Shown in pieces: positions 1-10,081 of a DNA stretch of 64,000 nt (position 1 is its first letter; every line of letters starts with the position of its first letter). Made by a program: the position numbers and the translations under genes. Below the pieces are notes generated by a model, which worked only from the letters and a program-made list of their open reading frames with translations, was not told where the DNA came from and did no database searches. The stretch covers positions 434,001 to 498,000 of the forward strand of contig CALSRG010000001.1 of the NCBI GenBank assembly GCA_943788695.1, read 5' to 3'. The DNA is from an uncultured Flavobacteriaceae bacterium (lineage in GTDB: Bacteria; Bacteroidota; Bacteroidia; Flavobacteriales; Flavobacteriaceae).

Positions 1-741
1 GTGCACCAGGTTGAATTCAACATAGCGCCCGCGTCTTATTTCTTGCCACTGGCGTTGATTTTCAGTGTATGGTAAATCTTTTCTTTGTTCGACTATAGGC
101 ATGTAAGCCGTCAAAAAATTATCGGCTACTTCTGTGACAAAATTGAACCAATCTTTCATGTTTTTTTCAGGTGTTATTTTGAGGTAGTCAAAGAACAAGC
201 CGCCAACGCCTCTTGCTTCGTTGCGGTGGTGGTTATAAAAATAATCATCACATTGTTTCTTGTAGTTTTGGTAAAGACCTGGTCCGTGAGAATCACATGC
301 TGTTTTGCACACTTCGTGAAAATGAGTAACATCGCTCTCAAACAGATAGTAGGGGGTAAGATCTAATCCGCCTCCAAACCAAGAATCTACAAGCGTTCCT
401 GCTTTGTCGTACATTTCAAAATAGCGCCAATTGGCGTGAACTGTTGGCACCATGGGGCTCTTGGGGTGCATCACCAAACTGAGTCCGCAGGCAAAAAAAT
501 CAACATCGCCAACTTTAAAATAGGCTTGCATGGCAGGGGCTAATGGGCCATGAACAGCCGAAACATTGACACCTCCTTTTTCAAAAACACCTCCGTTCTC
601 GATTACCCTCGTACGACCGCCACCACCTTCTTTGCGTTCCCACAAATCTTCTTTGAATTGGCACTTCCCATCGATAGCCTCAAAAGCTTGGGTGATGGTG
701 TTTTGTAGTTGACAGATATAGTCGTAAAATTTATTTTTCAT
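1..741 (-). CDS. hemF: Oxygen-dependent coproporphyrinogen III oxidase, C-terminus outside window
   Basis: The enzyme oxidatively decarboxylates two propionates of coproporphyrinogen III to give protoporphyrinogen IX in the cytoplasm. The frame reads from ATG at 741 to the window edge without a stop (247 codons of about 300 usual). Visible family blocks are the Gly-rich [12 protein letters not shown] near residue 37, the [11 protein letters not shown] block, [12 protein letters not shown] and the [18 protein letters not shown] signature. The ATG lies inside the end of hemE (11-bp overlap), so the two are probably translationally coupled as the last genes of hemACDEF. Identification is secure; only the C-terminal part is missing because of the window boundary. 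Confidence 0.96.
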   Translation of the reverse strand, partial: MKNKFYDYICQLQNTITQAFEAIDGKCQFKEDLWERKEGGGGRTRVIENGGVFEKGGVNVSAVHGPLAPAMQAYFKVGDVDFFACGLSLVMHPKSPMVPTVHANWRYFEMYDKAGTLVDSWFGGGLDLTPYYLFESDVTHFHEVCKTACDSHGPGLYQNYKKQCDDYFYNHHRNEARGVGGLFFDYLKITPEKNMKDWFNFVTEVADNFLTAYMPIVEQRKDLPYTENQRQWQEIRRGRYVEFNLVH

Positions 742-1762
742 GAGGATAACTTTTTACAGCATCGATAAAGGCTTGAGCATGGTCGAGCGGAATGTTGGGC
801 AAGATGCCATGTCCTAAATTGACGATATAGCGGTCTTTGCCAAACGCGTCAATCATATTGTGAACCATTTTTTTGATCAATTTTGGTGGAGACAATAATC
901 GAGATGGATCAAAATTCCCTTGAAGCGTTATTTGTCCACCACTCAAATAACGTGCATTGCGGGCAGAACAAGTCCAATCAACACCTAACGCGCTTGCACC
1001 ACTTTTTGCCATATCACTCAAGGCAAACCAACACCCTTTTCCAAATATGATAACAGGTGCCATGTCTTTAAGTGCGTTTACAATCTGCTGGGTGTAATTC
1101 ATCGAAAATTCTTGATAGTCCTCTGGGCTTAAAAGACCACCCCATGAGTCAAAAATTTGCACCACGTCAACGCCATGAGCTACTTTTGCTTTCAAATAAG
1201 CAATCGTGGTGTCTGTAATTTTTTGAAGAAGTTCATGCGCAGCAGCGGGATTAGAAAAGCAAAAGCCCTTTGCTTGATCAAAAGTTTTACTGCCCTGACC
1301 TTGAACAACATAACATAGAATAGTCCATGGCGACCCTGCAAATCCGATTAATGGAATATCATCATTTAATAGCTCTTTAGTAGCTTGAATGGCTTTCATG
1401 ACATAGTCCAATTCAATTGAAACATCAGGTACCACAACCCGGTCTACGCCTTTTTGATCTCTGACAGGATTGGGCAAATAGGGTCCAAAATTTGGCTTCA
1501 TCTCCACCTCAATATTCATGGCTTGAGGGATGACCAAAATATCACTAAATAATATTGCGGCATCCATACCATATCTTCGGATGGGCTGCATCGTTATTTC
1601 GCTGGCCAACTCGGCTATTCGGCATCGTGTAAAGAAATCATATTTTTCACGGATGGCTATGAATTCTGGAAGATAACGTCCAGCTTGGCGCATCATCCAT
1701 ACAGGTGGACGTTCGACGGTTTCACCCCTCAAGGCTTTTAAAAACAAATCGTTCTTAGGCAT
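731..1762 (-). CDS. hemE: Uroporphyrinogen decarboxylase
   Basis: Decarboxylates the four acetates of uroporphyrinogen III to coproporphyrinogen III. At 343 residues it has the normal family length. The N-terminal signature [16 protein letters not shown] (about residues 19-34) carries the substrate-binding Arg residues, and [15 protein letters not shown] is the second conserved block. GHGILPNIP near the C-terminus is also typical. It overlaps hemD upstream by 8 bp and hemF downstream by 11 bp, in the order expected for the pathway. No sign of damage. Confidence 0.98.
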   Translation of the reverse strand: MPKNDLFLKALRGETVERPPVWMMRQAGRYLPEFIAIREKYDFFTRCRIAELASEITMQPIRRYGMDAAILFSDILVIPQAMNIEVEMKPNFGPYLPNPVRDQKGVDRVVVPDVSIELDYVMKAIQATKELLNDDIPLIGFAGSPWTILCYVVQGQGSKTFDQAKGFCFSNPAAAHELLQKITDTTIAYLKAKVAHGVDVVQIFDSWGGLLSPEDYQEFSMNYTQQIVNALKDMAPVIIFGKGCWFALSDMAKSGASALGVDWTCSARNARYLSGGQITLQGNFDPSRLLSPPKLIKKMVHNMIDAFGKDRYIVNLGHGILPNIPLDHAQAFIDAVKSYPHEK

Positions 1763-2402
1763 GCTTTTGGTTTTTTATCAATTTAATAAGTACACTTTCA
1801 ACGGTAGGATTTTCAGCAATTATGACATTATTTGAGTGCTTTATTACCTCATTGGCGGTCGTTCGACCAATACAGTAAGCATGGATTTCTCCAACAGTAT
1901 TTTTACTGAAATAACTTTGGACTGCTGATGGGCTAAAAAATAATATAGCATCAAAACTCCCAGTAATAGTTTGAGGGTTTAATCTTGTTTGATAGATCTC
2001 AATGAGCTTACATGACACATTATTGCGATTTAAAATATCTGGCAATTCGTCTCTTTTTCTATTGCCGCAAAAAAAGATAAAATCCTCATTTTTTGATGTT
2101 TTTACTATGAAATCGGCTAATTTGGACGCATTTTGCGCCATTTTGACTACTTTTTGATTGTTTTTTAATAACAGGGCTTTCGTTTTTTCACCAACACAAT
2201 ACCAAAGATTTGCACTTATTTTGGAAGCCATTAACTGTTTGGCGGCATTATGGCTGGTGACTATGGCTTTCGTGATCTTCTGAGGCACCTGAAATACCTT
2301 TGGAAAAATTGAAATTGCACTGTATTGAACCAATTCGATACCGGCTAGCATCAGATGAGATTGCTGAGATGGGGACAATATTTTAGTTGACAATACCTTC
2401 AC
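1755..2402 (-). CDS. hemD: Uroporphyrinogen-III synthase
   Basis: Cyclises hydroxymethylbilane and inverts ring D. The family is poorly conserved in sequence, and the call rests on its length (215 residues), the two-lobe pattern with [12 protein letters not shown] in the first lobe and [15 protein letters not shown] plus [12 protein letters not shown] in the second, and its position between hemC and hemE. It overlaps hemC by 4 bp (ATGA type) and hemE by 8 bp. It is probably the enzyme, since no other hemD-like gene is visible in the cluster. Confidence 0.92.
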   Translation of the reverse strand: MKVLSTKILSPSQQSHLMLAGIELVQYSAISIFPKVFQVPQKITKAIVTSHNAAKQLMASKISANLWYCVGEKTKALLLKNNQKVVKMAQNASKLADFIVKTSKNEDFIFFCGNRKRDELPDILNRNNVSCKLIEIYQTRLNPQTITGSFDAILFFSPSAVQSYFSKNTVGEIHAYCIGRTTANEVIKHSNNVIIAENPTVESVLIKLIKNQKHA

Positions 2403-3310
2403 GGCATTTGAGTTTTAATCTCTGCCATTAACGCATTGCCGCCATTGCAAAGAATTTTATCTGCACATTGCCTGCCAAACAATGCGATGTTATCAATATG
2501 ACATTGCTCTTCTATGTCTAGTTTTTGTCGACCATCAACCGATAATAAAACCCCTTTAAAAGACAATATATTTGCCTCAATCTTTGCTAGTGCTCCAATT
2601 GGCGCAGTGCAACCACCCTCTAAAGTTTTTAAAAATTCTCGTTCCACACCTGTGCATAGATCGGTTGGGCCATGGTTAAAAGATGCGCAGAGGGCTTGTA
2701 TGGCTCGATCTTCAAAACGACAAACAACCATAATGGCGCCTTGTGCAGGGGCAGGAATCATCCAATCTAACGATTCTTGATATTTTTGGATAATACCAAG
2801 ACGTTCTAACCCAGCAGCTGCCATAATGATCCCATCAGTCTTGGGGTTGTTTAATTTTTCTAGTCGAGTTTGCACGTTTCCCCTTAATTCGATGATATGA
2901 CTCTTGGGAAAGCGATTTTTCCAAAGTGCAGCACGTCTCAAACTCCCTGTGGCAATGGTCCCATGATCTCCGATAAATGCATTGCTGGATTTGATCAAAA
3001 TATCCTGACTAAGTCCACGTTTTAAAACAGCAGCCTGAATCAATCCGTCGCATAATATTGTAGGAACATCTTTCATGCTATGAACCGCGATATCAATTCT
3101 GTTCTCGAGTAAAGCGATATCTAGACTTTTAGTGAATATTCCAGTGATACCCATAGCGTAAAGTGGCGTGTTTTGATTATTATCACCATCTGAACTGATT
3201 TCAATCAAAACACTATTTATTTGTTTGGCCGATAAAATCTCTTGTACTTTTTTTGCCTGCCAAATGGCCAAAGGACTTTTTCTTGTGCCGATGCGAATCG
3301 TTTTAGTCAT
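2399..3310 (-). CDS. hemC: Hydroxymethylbilane synthase (porphobilinogen deaminase)
   Basis: Polymerises four porphobilinogens onto a covalently bound dipyrromethane cofactor. The start is placed at the internal Met (MTKTIRIGTRKSPLA) because family members begin there and the overlap with hemA falls from 20 to 8 bp; a Met four codons earlier (3322) is possible. IGTRKSPLA, the HSMKDVPT block with the catalytic Asp, and LEGGCTAPIGA with the cofactor Cys near residue 234 are all present. The length of 303 residues is normal. Second gene of the leftward hem operon. Confidence 0.97.
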   Translation of the reverse strand: MTKTIRIGTRKSPLAIWQAKKVQEILSAKQINSVLIEISSDGDNNQNTPLYAMGITGIFTKSLDIALLENRIDIAVHSMKDVPTILCDGLIQAAVLKRGLSQDILIKSSNAFIGDHGTIATGSLRRAALWKNRFPKSHIIELRGNVQTRLEKLNNPKTDGIIMAAAGLERLGIIQKYQESLDWMIPAPAQGAIMVVCRFEDRAIQALCASFNHGPTDLCTGVEREFLKTLEGGCTAPIGALAKIEANILSFKGVLLSVDGRQKLDIEEQCHIDNIALFGRQCADKILCNGGNALMAEIKTQMP

Positions 3311-4535
3311 GGCTTTGAACATTAAGCTGAAACACTGATTGAATTAATTCAATTTGATCGTCGGTTTGTTGGCTGTTATTTCTAAAATGATGCGCCAATT
3401 GACTCGTAATTTTTTGAATCAATTGGTCCGAGACCAATTCAGCGCCTGCTGAGTCAAAGGCATTGTCTTTTTTTGACAATGAACTCAATTCTTCGGTCTT
3501 GATTTCATGCAATTTATTTTGCAATGCTTTTAAGGTAGGCACAAATCGACGTGTTTGACACCAATCGTAAAAATCCGCTTGAATTTCTTGAATAATAACT
3601 TGCGCTTTAGGAACTTCTAATTGTCGATTTTCAATGGCTTCATCAGTAATTTGAGAAAGATCATCTAAGTGCAATAAAGTAACGTTGCTAAGTTCTTGTA
3701 CGTTTTCATCAACATTTCTAGGAATGGACAAATCAATTATGAGTAACGGCCGCTGTGTGCGCACCAGTGACTTATTAATGGTTGCTTTTTGGGCACCAGT
3801 TGCGACTATAATAATGTCGGTTTCACAGATCACTTCTTGAAGCTCGACATAATCCCTAACCATCACGTTGAATTTTCCAGCGACTTTTTCAGCCAAAGCT
3901 TTTGTCCTGTTGATAAGTGTAATATGTCTATTTTGGGTGTGTTTAACCAAATTTTCGCAAGTATTTCGGCCAATCTTACCAGTTCCAAATAGTAATATAT
4001 TTTTGGAGGAAACATCACTCACATTGGATAAAATGTATTGTACAGCTGCGAACGATACTGAAGTTGCTCCCGAAGAAAGTTGTGTTTGATGCTTGATTCG
4101 CTTACTGGCTTGAAGGACTGCATTAATTAAGCGTTCCATGTGTGCGTCAACAAGTCCATATTGTTTGGACAGTCGAATGCTACTTTTGATCTGACCGATG
4201 ATTTCAAAATCGCCCAAAATTTGACTGTCAAGTCCAGAACCTACATTAAAAAGATGATCAATAGCACGCTCATGGGTATAGATATAGGCAACTTTTTTAA
4301 ACAACTCAAGATCGCCCCGAGTGTGGTCACAAATTAAAGACATTAACAAATCCGTGTCTTCTATTCCTGCATACAATTCAGTACGATTACAAGTAGAAAC
4401 TGCGCAAAGGCTTTTTATTCCTTTAGCTTTAGCTGCTTTAATCAATTTGGTTTTAGAATCCTGATCTAGACTGAAAAGCCCTCTGATTTGGGCGTCAGCT
4501 TTTTTATAACTGATGCCTACAATGGCAAAGGACAT
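3303..4535 (-). CDS. hemA: Glutamyl-tRNA reductase
   Basis: First committed step of the C5 heme pathway: NADPH-dependent reduction of Glu-tRNA to glutamate-1-semialdehyde. The catalytic Cys lies in STCNRTELY (Cys49 from the chosen start), followed by the Rossmann-fold NADPH domain (LLFGTGKIGRNT) and a C-terminal helical dimerisation domain. The open frame extends 52 codons further upstream, but those residues are hydrophobic and unlike the family; MSFAIVGISYKKAD is the usual N-terminus, giving 410 residues. It heads the leftward hemACDEF operon and is divergent from the AraC-type regulator, the usual flavobacterial arrangement. Confidence 0.96.
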   Translation of the reverse strand: MSFAIVGISYKKADAQIRGLFSLDQDSKTKLIKAAKAKGIKSLCAVSTCNRTELYAGIEDTDLLMSLICDHTRGDLELFKKVAYIYTHERAIDHLFNVGSGLDSQILGDFEIIGQIKSSIRLSKQYGLVDAHMERLINAVLQASKRIKHQTQLSSGATSVSFAAVQYILSNVSDVSSKNILLFGTGKIGRNTCENLVKHTQNRHITLINRTKALAEKVAGKFNVMVRDYVELQEVICETDIIIVATGAQKATINKSLVRTQRPLLIIDLSIPRNVDENVQELSNVTLLHLDDLSQITDEAIENRQLEVPKAQVIIQEIQADFYDWCQTRRFVPTLKALQNKLHEIKTEELSSLSKKDNAFDSAGAELVSDQLIQKITSQLAHHFRNNSQQTDDQIELIQSVFQLNVQSHD

Positions 4536-4574
4536 GAATTTGGGATGCAACAACACAGTTAACTTTAATATGGG

Positions 4575-4582
4575 CAAAAATA
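4575..4582 (-). promoter_or_regulatory. Candidate -7 box for hemACDEF
   Basis: On the minus strand the bases read TATTTTTG, a match to the Bacteroidota -7 consensus TAnnTTTG, about 40 bp before the chosen hemA start. No convincing TTTG element sits 19-21 bp upstream, so the call is weak. It supports the shorter hemA start, since the longer frame would begin upstream of the box. Confidence 0.35.
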
Positions 4583-4722
4583 ATAGTCCAAACACGAAAA
4601 AAATAACGCTAAAGGGGCTTAAAATGACGAGCATTGATTTTCTTAAAATAACGCTCAAAACACACTCAAAATCATTAATTTTGCTAGACAATTAGAAGAA
4701 TGTAGTAAAATACAAGGTAAAT

Positions 4723-5631
4723 ATGTCTTTGTTTTTTAACGAAAAATTTATGGAAAATAACGCTAAAGGACAGTTTACAAAAATTGACATAGAACCGGGT
4801 TTTTGCGTGCTTACTGCCAATAATGATTTATCACATTCTCAAGTATATACGCATGATCTTGATCGTTCATTGATACAGTTTCATTTTACCCTGAAGGGAA
4901 TATCTAAGCTTGTTTTTAACAAGGGAAACTATATTCTCACCAATAATGAAGATTGCTCGCTATTACTCTATAACCCTCAACGCGATTTACCTATTTGGTT
5001 GGAACTTGATCCGAGCACTTGGGCTGTTTCAGTAGTGATCTCTATTAAAAAATTTCATGCGTTGTTTTCAACAGAATCGGATTACATTAGTTTTTTAAGT
5101 GACGAAAATGTAGATAAAAAATACTACCAGGATGGACAAATCTCACCATCAATGGCTATTATTTTAAACCAATTGATGCATTTTAATCTTAACGCATCGA
5201 TTCAAAAATTATATTTTAAAGGGAAGGTGTATGAACTGTTAAGCCATTACTTTAATCGCAATGTGGATGGTAATGTGGAGCAGTGCCCATTTCTTGTAGA
5301 TGCTTCTAATGTCGCTAAAATTAAAAAAGCTAAAGATATTATCATAAACCACATGACCGAACCGCCAAGTTTGCAGGAATTATCGGAAATGTCCGGACTC
5401 AGTTTACGAAAACTGAAAGAAGGTTTCAAGCAAATTTATGGTACATCGGTGTATCAATTTTTATTCGATTATAAAATGGAGGTGGCTCGACGTTTACTTG
5501 AATCAGGAGATTCAAATGTCAATGAAGTTGGCCTAAGAGTGGGCTACAGTACGGCCAGTCATTTTATTTCAGCATTTAAAAAGAAATACGGAACGACTCC
5601 CAAAAAATACATAATGTCAGTATCTTCGTAA
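4723..5631 (+). CDS. AraC-family transcriptional regulator
   Basis: A 302-residue protein with an unassigned N-terminal sensory half and a C-terminal AraC double helix-turn-helix (about residues 200-300). That part includes LQELSEMSGLSLRKLKEGFK for the first HTH and VNEVGLRVGYSTASHFISAFKKKYGTTPKKY for the second. It lies between divergent hemA and downstream hemH, 15 bp before hemH. This neighbourhood suggests control of heme or iron metabolism, but the ligand is not evident. The start at 4723 is the first ATG of the frame; MENNAKG nine codons later is an alternative. Confidence 0.9.
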   Translation: MSLFFNEKFMENNAKGQFTKIDIEPGFCVLTANNDLSHSQVYTHDLDRSLIQFHFTLKGISKLVFNKGNYILTNNEDCSLLLYNPQRDLPIWLELDPSTWAVSVVISIKKFHALFSTESDYISFLSDENVDKKYYQDGQISPSMAIILNQLMHFNLNASIQKLYFKGKVYELLSHYFNRNVDGNVEQCPFLVDASNVAKIKKAKDIIINHMTEPPSLQELSEMSGLSLRKLKEGFKQIYGTSVYQFLFDYKMEVARRLLESGDSNVNEVGLRVGYSTASHFISAFKKKYGTTPKKYIMSVSS

Positions 5632-5646
5632 GCTAATTATTGTACA

Positions 5647-6684
5647 ATGGGTAAAGGGATATTATTGGTTAATCTAGGCTCACCTGACTCTCCAAAACCG
5701 AAGGATGTGAAGCGGTATTTAGGGGAGTTTTTGATGGACGGACGGGTGATCGATTTACCAAAATGGCTCAGAACAATTTTAGTTAAGGGTATTATCCTAA
5801 ATACCCGACCAAAAACATCAGCCAAAGCCTACAATAAAATTTGGTGGAAAGAAGGCTCGCCGTTAATAGTACTCTCTGAGCGTTTAACCGAAGGCGTACG
5901 AAAAAAGGTAGACTTACCAATAGCATTGGCCATGAGGTATGGCAGCCCCTCCATGGAAACTGGGTTGCGAGAATTATACGATCAAGGGGTTGATGATGTT
6001 TTTATTGTACCGCTTTATCCTCAATATGCCATGGCCACCACAGAAACAATTTTGGTTCTCGCTCGAGAACTCATTGATACCAAGTTCCCTAAGATGACCA
6101 TGTCTTATTTGCCAGCTTTTTATAACCGCCCAGAGTATATTGAAGTCTTAGCACATTCGCTCTCGGAGCAAATAAAAACCAATACACCTGAACATTTATT
6201 GTTTTCTTACCATGGTGTTCCCGAAAGGCATATTCGAAAAAGCGATATCACCAAATCCCATTGTAAAATTGATGGAACATGTTGCCTTTCGGCATCGCCG
6301 GCACACCAATATTGTTACCGACACCAATGTAAGGAAGTCACCAGGTTGGTTGCAGAGAAAATGAATTTGGAACAGGGATCGTTTTCTACCTCGTTTCAAT
6401 CTCGACTTGGATTTGATCCATGGTTACAGCCATACACAGATCGAACAATAGAGCGATTTGCTAAGAAGGAGGGCATAAAGAATATGGCCGTGGCCACGCC
6501 AGCATTTGTATCGGACTGTTTAGAAACCTTAGAAGAAATTGCTATGGAAGGCGAAGAACTTTTTCATGAAGCTGGTGGAGAAACTTTTGCCACCTTATCT
6601 TGTTTAAATGATGACCCAAAGTGGATTGATCTCTTAGCCCATTGGATAAATAATTGGGTCGATACCAAAACCCCATTTTCATAA
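5647..6684 (+). CDS. hemH: Ferrochelatase
   Basis: Inserts Fe2+ into protoporphyrin IX, the last step of the protoheme branch. The 345-residue protein has the N-terminal LLVNLGSPDSPK, the active-site His in FSYHGVPERH (His189) and the acidic metal-path cluster in CLETLEEIAMEG (residues 291-302). Cysteines at TCCLS and YCYRHQC might be a metal or Fe-S site, as seen in some ferrochelatases; this is inference. It follows the AraC regulator and its stop codon shares a base with the next ATG (TAATG), so coupling with the MATE gene is likely. Confidence 0.97.
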   Translation: MGKGILLVNLGSPDSPKPKDVKRYLGEFLMDGRVIDLPKWLRTILVKGIILNTRPKTSAKAYNKIWWKEGSPLIVLSERLTEGVRKKVDLPIALAMRYGSPSMETGLRELYDQGVDDVFIVPLYPQYAMATTETILVLARELIDTKFPKMTMSYLPAFYNRPEYIEVLAHSLSEQIKTNTPEHLLFSYHGVPERHIRKSDITKSHCKIDGTCCLSASPAHQYCYRHQCKEVTRLVAEKMNLEQGSFSTSFQSRLGFDPWLQPYTDRTIERFAKKEGIKNMAVATPAFVSDCLETLEEIAMEGEELFHEAGGETFATLSCLNDDPKWIDLLAHWINNWVDTKTPFS

Positions 6685-8042
6685 TGTCTGAAACTAAAAT
6701 GACTGCCTTAGGCACTCAACCAATTGGAAGCTTGCTCATAAAGCAGGCAGTTCCTGCCTCTATTGGTATTTTAGTGATGTCTCTCAATATTTTGGTCGAT
6801 ACCATTTTTGTTGGAAATTGGATCGGATCAGTAGCTATTGCCGCAATCAATGTGGTCCTTCCGGTATCTTTTTTTGTTGCTGCTCTTGGCATGTCAATTG
6901 GTATTGGTGGATCTTCGGTTTTGTCTCGAGCGCTTGGAAAACAAGATATGCCTAAAGCATTACATACTTTTGGCAATCAAATCACCTTGACTTTCGTTCT
7001 GATTACCGTCTTGGTGGCCGTTTGTTTGTTTTTTGCTGACAACATTATACCCTCATTTGGCGGTCGAGGGATGATATTTGAACCAGCAAAGATTTATTAT
7101 ACAGTATTGCTTTGGGGTGTACTTTTCTTAGGCTTCAGCATGATGGGAAACACTGTAATCAGGGCAGAGGGTCAACCAAAGTTTGCCATGTTTGCGATGA
7201 TGATTCCATCGGTTTCAAATCTGGTTCTTGATATAGTTTTTATCAAGTTTTTAAATTTGGGAATGTTAGGCGCCGCCTTGGCAACTACGGCTTCTTACTT
7301 TCTCTGTTTTGCCTTTATTTTTTGGTTTTTCATGTCGAAAAACTCGGCCTTAAAGGTCAAATGGGGTCATTTAAAACTGAAACTAAATATTGTCAAGGAA
7401 ATCACTTCACTAGGATTTGTTACCTTGTCTAGACAGGCCATTGTGAGTATTACTTATTTATTAATGAATACCATTTTGTTTAATCTCGGCGGGGAAGATT
7501 CGGTAACCGCCTATGCTATAGTTGGACGGATGCTAATGTTTGCGTTGTTTCCAATATTTGGGATCACTCAAGGGTTTTTACCAATTGCTGCCTACAATTA
7601 CGGCGCTCAACAATACGACCGCGTAAAAGAATCGATCTACACTGCGATCAAATATGCCTCCGCTTTAGCTTCAATTATTTTTATTGCTTTAATGATTTTC
7701 TCTGAGGCCATCACCAAGATGTTTACAGACAATCAAGCTGTTGTAGCTCAAACTCCAAACGCTATAAGGTGGGTGTTTGCAGCTACACCTATTATCGCCA
7801 TTCAATTAATTGGAGCTGCTTACTTCCAAGCGGTTGGAAAAGCTACCCCGGCATTACTACTTACTTTATCACGGCAAGGCTTTTTCTTCATTCCTCTAAT
7901 TTTGATTTTACCAGTCTTTATGGGCGCCAACGGGGTTTGGTTGGCTTTTCCTATTTCAGATGTGTTAGCAACCATATTGACAGGATGGTTCTTGTATCGT
8001 GAAGTACAAAGCCGTTTGAAGAGCTCGACTGCAAATAATTGA
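6684..8042 (+). CDS. MATE-family multidrug/sodium antiporter
   Basis: Polytopic inner-membrane exporter of 452 residues with about 12 hydrophobic segments in two pseudo-repeats, beginning GSLLIKQAVPASIGILVMSL and with a second-half start near EITSLGFVTLSRQAIV. The start is MSETKM, whose A is the last base of the hemH stop; the longer frame beginning 10 codons earlier would overlap hemH more. The substrate cannot be read from the sequence. Location inside the hemH-hemJ run invites the idea of porphyrin or drug export, which is only inference. Confidence 0.93.
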   Translation: MSETKMTALGTQPIGSLLIKQAVPASIGILVMSLNILVDTIFVGNWIGSVAIAAINVVLPVSFFVAALGMSIGIGGSSVLSRALGKQDMPKALHTFGNQITLTFVLITVLVAVCLFFADNIIPSFGGRGMIFEPAKIYYTVLLWGVLFLGFSMMGNTVIRAEGQPKFAMFAMMIPSVSNLVLDIVFIKFLNLGMLGAALATTASYFLCFAFIFWFFMSKNSALKVKWGHLKLKLNIVKEITSLGFVTLSRQAIVSITYLLMNTILFNLGGEDSVTAYAIVGRMLMFALFPIFGITQGFLPIAAYNYGAQQYDRVKESIYTAIKYASALASIIFIALMIFSEAITKMFTDNQAVVAQTPNAIRWVFAATPIIAIQLIGAAYFQAVGKATPALLLTLSRQGFFFIPLILILPVFMGANGVWLAFPISDVLATILTGWFLYREVQSRLKSSTANN

Positions 8043-8067
8043 GTATTTTTAAGTTTTTAAAATAGTC

Positions 8068-8616
8068 ATGGCTGAATACTATCTTCATTTTAAGGCATTG
8101 CACCTCATTTTTGTGGTGACTTGGTTTGCTGGCTTATTTTATATTCCACGACTATTTGTCTATCATATTGAAGCTCAAGATAAGACAGATCTTGAACGGG
8201 ATATTCTTAGCACTCAGCTAAAGCTGATGTCAAAAAGACTGTGGCTAATCATTGCTTGGCCGTCAGCTGTATTGGCGACTCTTTTTGCTCTAATTTTAAT
8301 TGTAATCATGCCATCTTGGTTGATGCAACCGTGGATGTGGCTTAAGCTGGCTTTTGTGTTTGGATTGATTCTATACCATCTTAAATTACACCAGATGTAT
8401 AAGCAGCAGCAAAAGGATATATTTAAATATACTTCAAATCGGATGCGTATTTGGAACGAGGGAGCAACTTTGTTTTTATTCGCCATTGTGTTTTTGGTCA
8501 TTCTGAAAAACACCATTGATTGGATCTACGGCCTGTTGGGATTGTTTTTATTAATCGGGATGTTGTTGATGGCTATTAAGCTTTACAAAAAATCACGACA
8601 AAATTCATCATCCTGA
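8068..8616 (+). CDS. hemJ: HemJ-type protoporphyrinogen IX oxidase (UPF0093/CopD-like)
   Basis: Membrane enzyme that oxidises protoporphyrinogen IX to protoporphyrin IX. The 182-residue protein has four to five hydrophobic helices and the family N-terminus KALHLIFVVTWFAGLFYIPR with the conserved His (His12), then RLFVYH. WMWLKLAFVFGLILYHLKLH is the second conserved block with Lys and His. It fills the step between HemF and HemH, which are both nearby. No hemG or hemY type enzyme is seen here. It ends with TGATG, overlapping the sensor kinase by one base. Confidence 0.9.
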   Translation: MAEYYLHFKALHLIFVVTWFAGLFYIPRLFVYHIEAQDKTDLERDILSTQLKLMSKRLWLIIAWPSAVLATLFALILIVIMPSWLMQPWMWLKLAFVFGLILYHLKLHQMYKQQQKDIFKYTSNRMRIWNEGATLFLFAIVFLVILKNTIDWIYGLLGLFLLIGMLLMAIKLYKKSRQNSSS

Positions 8617-10076
8617 TGCGGCCAAAAAAGTCTCATATCCGCTCCTTACGCTCTCGCATTTTTGTGTTTATGATTGCCTTGGTTTTGTTCGCCTTTGTGC
8701 TCATTGCGATGGTTACCGTTTACCAATACAATGAGCAAGCCGAGGATTATCATAATGAAAGACTAGAAAGAAAAGAAGCCCAATTACTAACCAGTATTGA
8801 ATATGCTTTACTGGATGTTGATGCCCCTGTTACAACAGGAAATGTTGGAAGTATACTTGAAAACAGACTATTTGAAATTGCAGATATTCAAAAAATAGCC
8901 GTCAGTCTGTACGATCTTGAAGGAAAACTACTGCTGAGCACTAATACTGATGATACTCAAAACAGAGGTAGAGACATTTTACCAAAAGATATTCTCAGTC
9001 AATTGGTACAACCAAATATTAATCGAATTGTTACCGTAGAGGATGGTGAGCATTTTTTGACCAGATCGTCCTATTTATTAATTAAGAGTCAGAACAACAA
9101 ACCTTTGGGGATTTTATATATCCCTTATTTTGATGACGATTCTTTGAACGATGCTGAGTTAAAAGAGTTTTTGTTTCGATTGGGATTGGCGTATTTGATA
9201 CTACTTTTTGTGGCCATCGCTTTTGCTTTTTTTGTATCACGTTTTATTACAAGGTCTTTGATGAACATCACACAAAAGATGAAGGAAACAAAACTTGAAA
9301 AGCGGAATCTTAAAATTGACCCAATTGGTGCTGGACGTGAGCTCTATGAGTTGGTAGAATCTTATAATAATATGATTGATGAATTGGAAGAAAGTGCGGT
9401 TAAGTTAGCAGCATCTGAACGTGAACAGGCATGGCGAGAGATGGCCAAACAAGTTGCTCATGAAATCAAAAACCCACTAACACCCATGCGTTTGAATGTC
9501 CAAAGTTTTGCACGATCGTTCAATTGCGACAATCCACAGGCCGATCAACAGATCAAAGATTTTAGCCAAACCATGTTAGAGCAAATCGACACTCTCAATG
9601 CCATTGCCTCTGCGTTTTCGAGTTTTGCCGATTTGCCAAAACCAAACAAAGAGCAATTGAACGTGAGTGAGGTGGTCAAGTCTGCTATTGAACTTTTTGC
9701 GAACCAACAAATTTCACTAGAGTCTCAAAATCAAAATATTCACGCCAATTTTGACCGAACCCAGTTGATTCGAATTATGACCAATCTGATCAAAAATGGG
9801 TTTCAATCCGTGCCTAAAGAAAAGGTGGCTGTGATATCAGTCAGCATTTCCGAAACTGAAGAACTGGTTAGGATTGGTGTTAAGGACAATGGTAATGGGA
9901 TCGATGTGGCAAATCAAAGTAAAGTATTTGAACCAAGATTCACAACTAAAAATAGCGGAATGGGACTGGGGCTTCCTATTGTAAAAACGATTTTAGACAG
10001 TTACGGCGGACGCATATTTTTTGAAACATCGTCAGGGTATGGCACAACATTTTTTATTGAATTTTCTAAAAACTAA
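8616..10076 (+). CDS. Membrane sensor histidine kinase (NtrY-like)
   Basis: A 486-residue kinase: TM1 at about residues 13-36, a periplasmic sensing domain to about 185, TM2 near 188-208, a HAMP linker, then a HisKA domain with phospho-acceptor His in VAHEIKNPLTPMRL and an HATPase domain (NLIKNGFQSV N-box, VKDNGNGID G1, GMGLGLPIVKTI G2). The H-box resembles that of NtrY kinases. No response regulator gene is adjacent, so its partner is elsewhere. It is the last gene before the crotonase and starts within the hemJ stop. Confidence 0.93.
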   Translation: MRPKKSHIRSLRSRIFVFMIALVLFAFVLIAMVTVYQYNEQAEDYHNERLERKEAQLLTSIEYALLDVDAPVTTGNVGSILENRLFEIADIQKIAVSLYDLEGKLLLSTNTDDTQNRGRDILPKDILSQLVQPNINRIVTVEDGEHFLTRSSYLLIKSQNNKPLGILYIPYFDDDSLNDAELKEFLFRLGLAYLILLFVAIAFAFFVSRFITRSLMNITQKMKETKLEKRNLKIDPIGAGRELYELVESYNNMIDELEESAVKLAASEREQAWREMAKQVAHEIKNPLTPMRLNVQSFARSFNCDNPQADQQIKDFSQTMLEQIDTLNAIASAFSSFADLPKPNKEQLNVSEVVKSAIELFANQQISLESQNQNIHANFDRTQLIRIMTNLIKNGFQSVPKEKVAVISVSISETEELVRIGVKDNGNGIDVANQSKVFEPRFTTKNSGMGLGLPIVKTILDSYGGRIFFETSSGYGTTFFIEFSKN

Positions 10077-10081
10077 ACATC

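Noticed and set aside
85..366. Plus-strand ORF of 93 codons
   Set aside because: Shadow of hemF on the opposite strand, whose translation shows clear family motifs.
4536..4691. 52-codon N-terminal extension of hemA
   Set aside because: Unlike family members, and a TAnnTTTG box lies within it.
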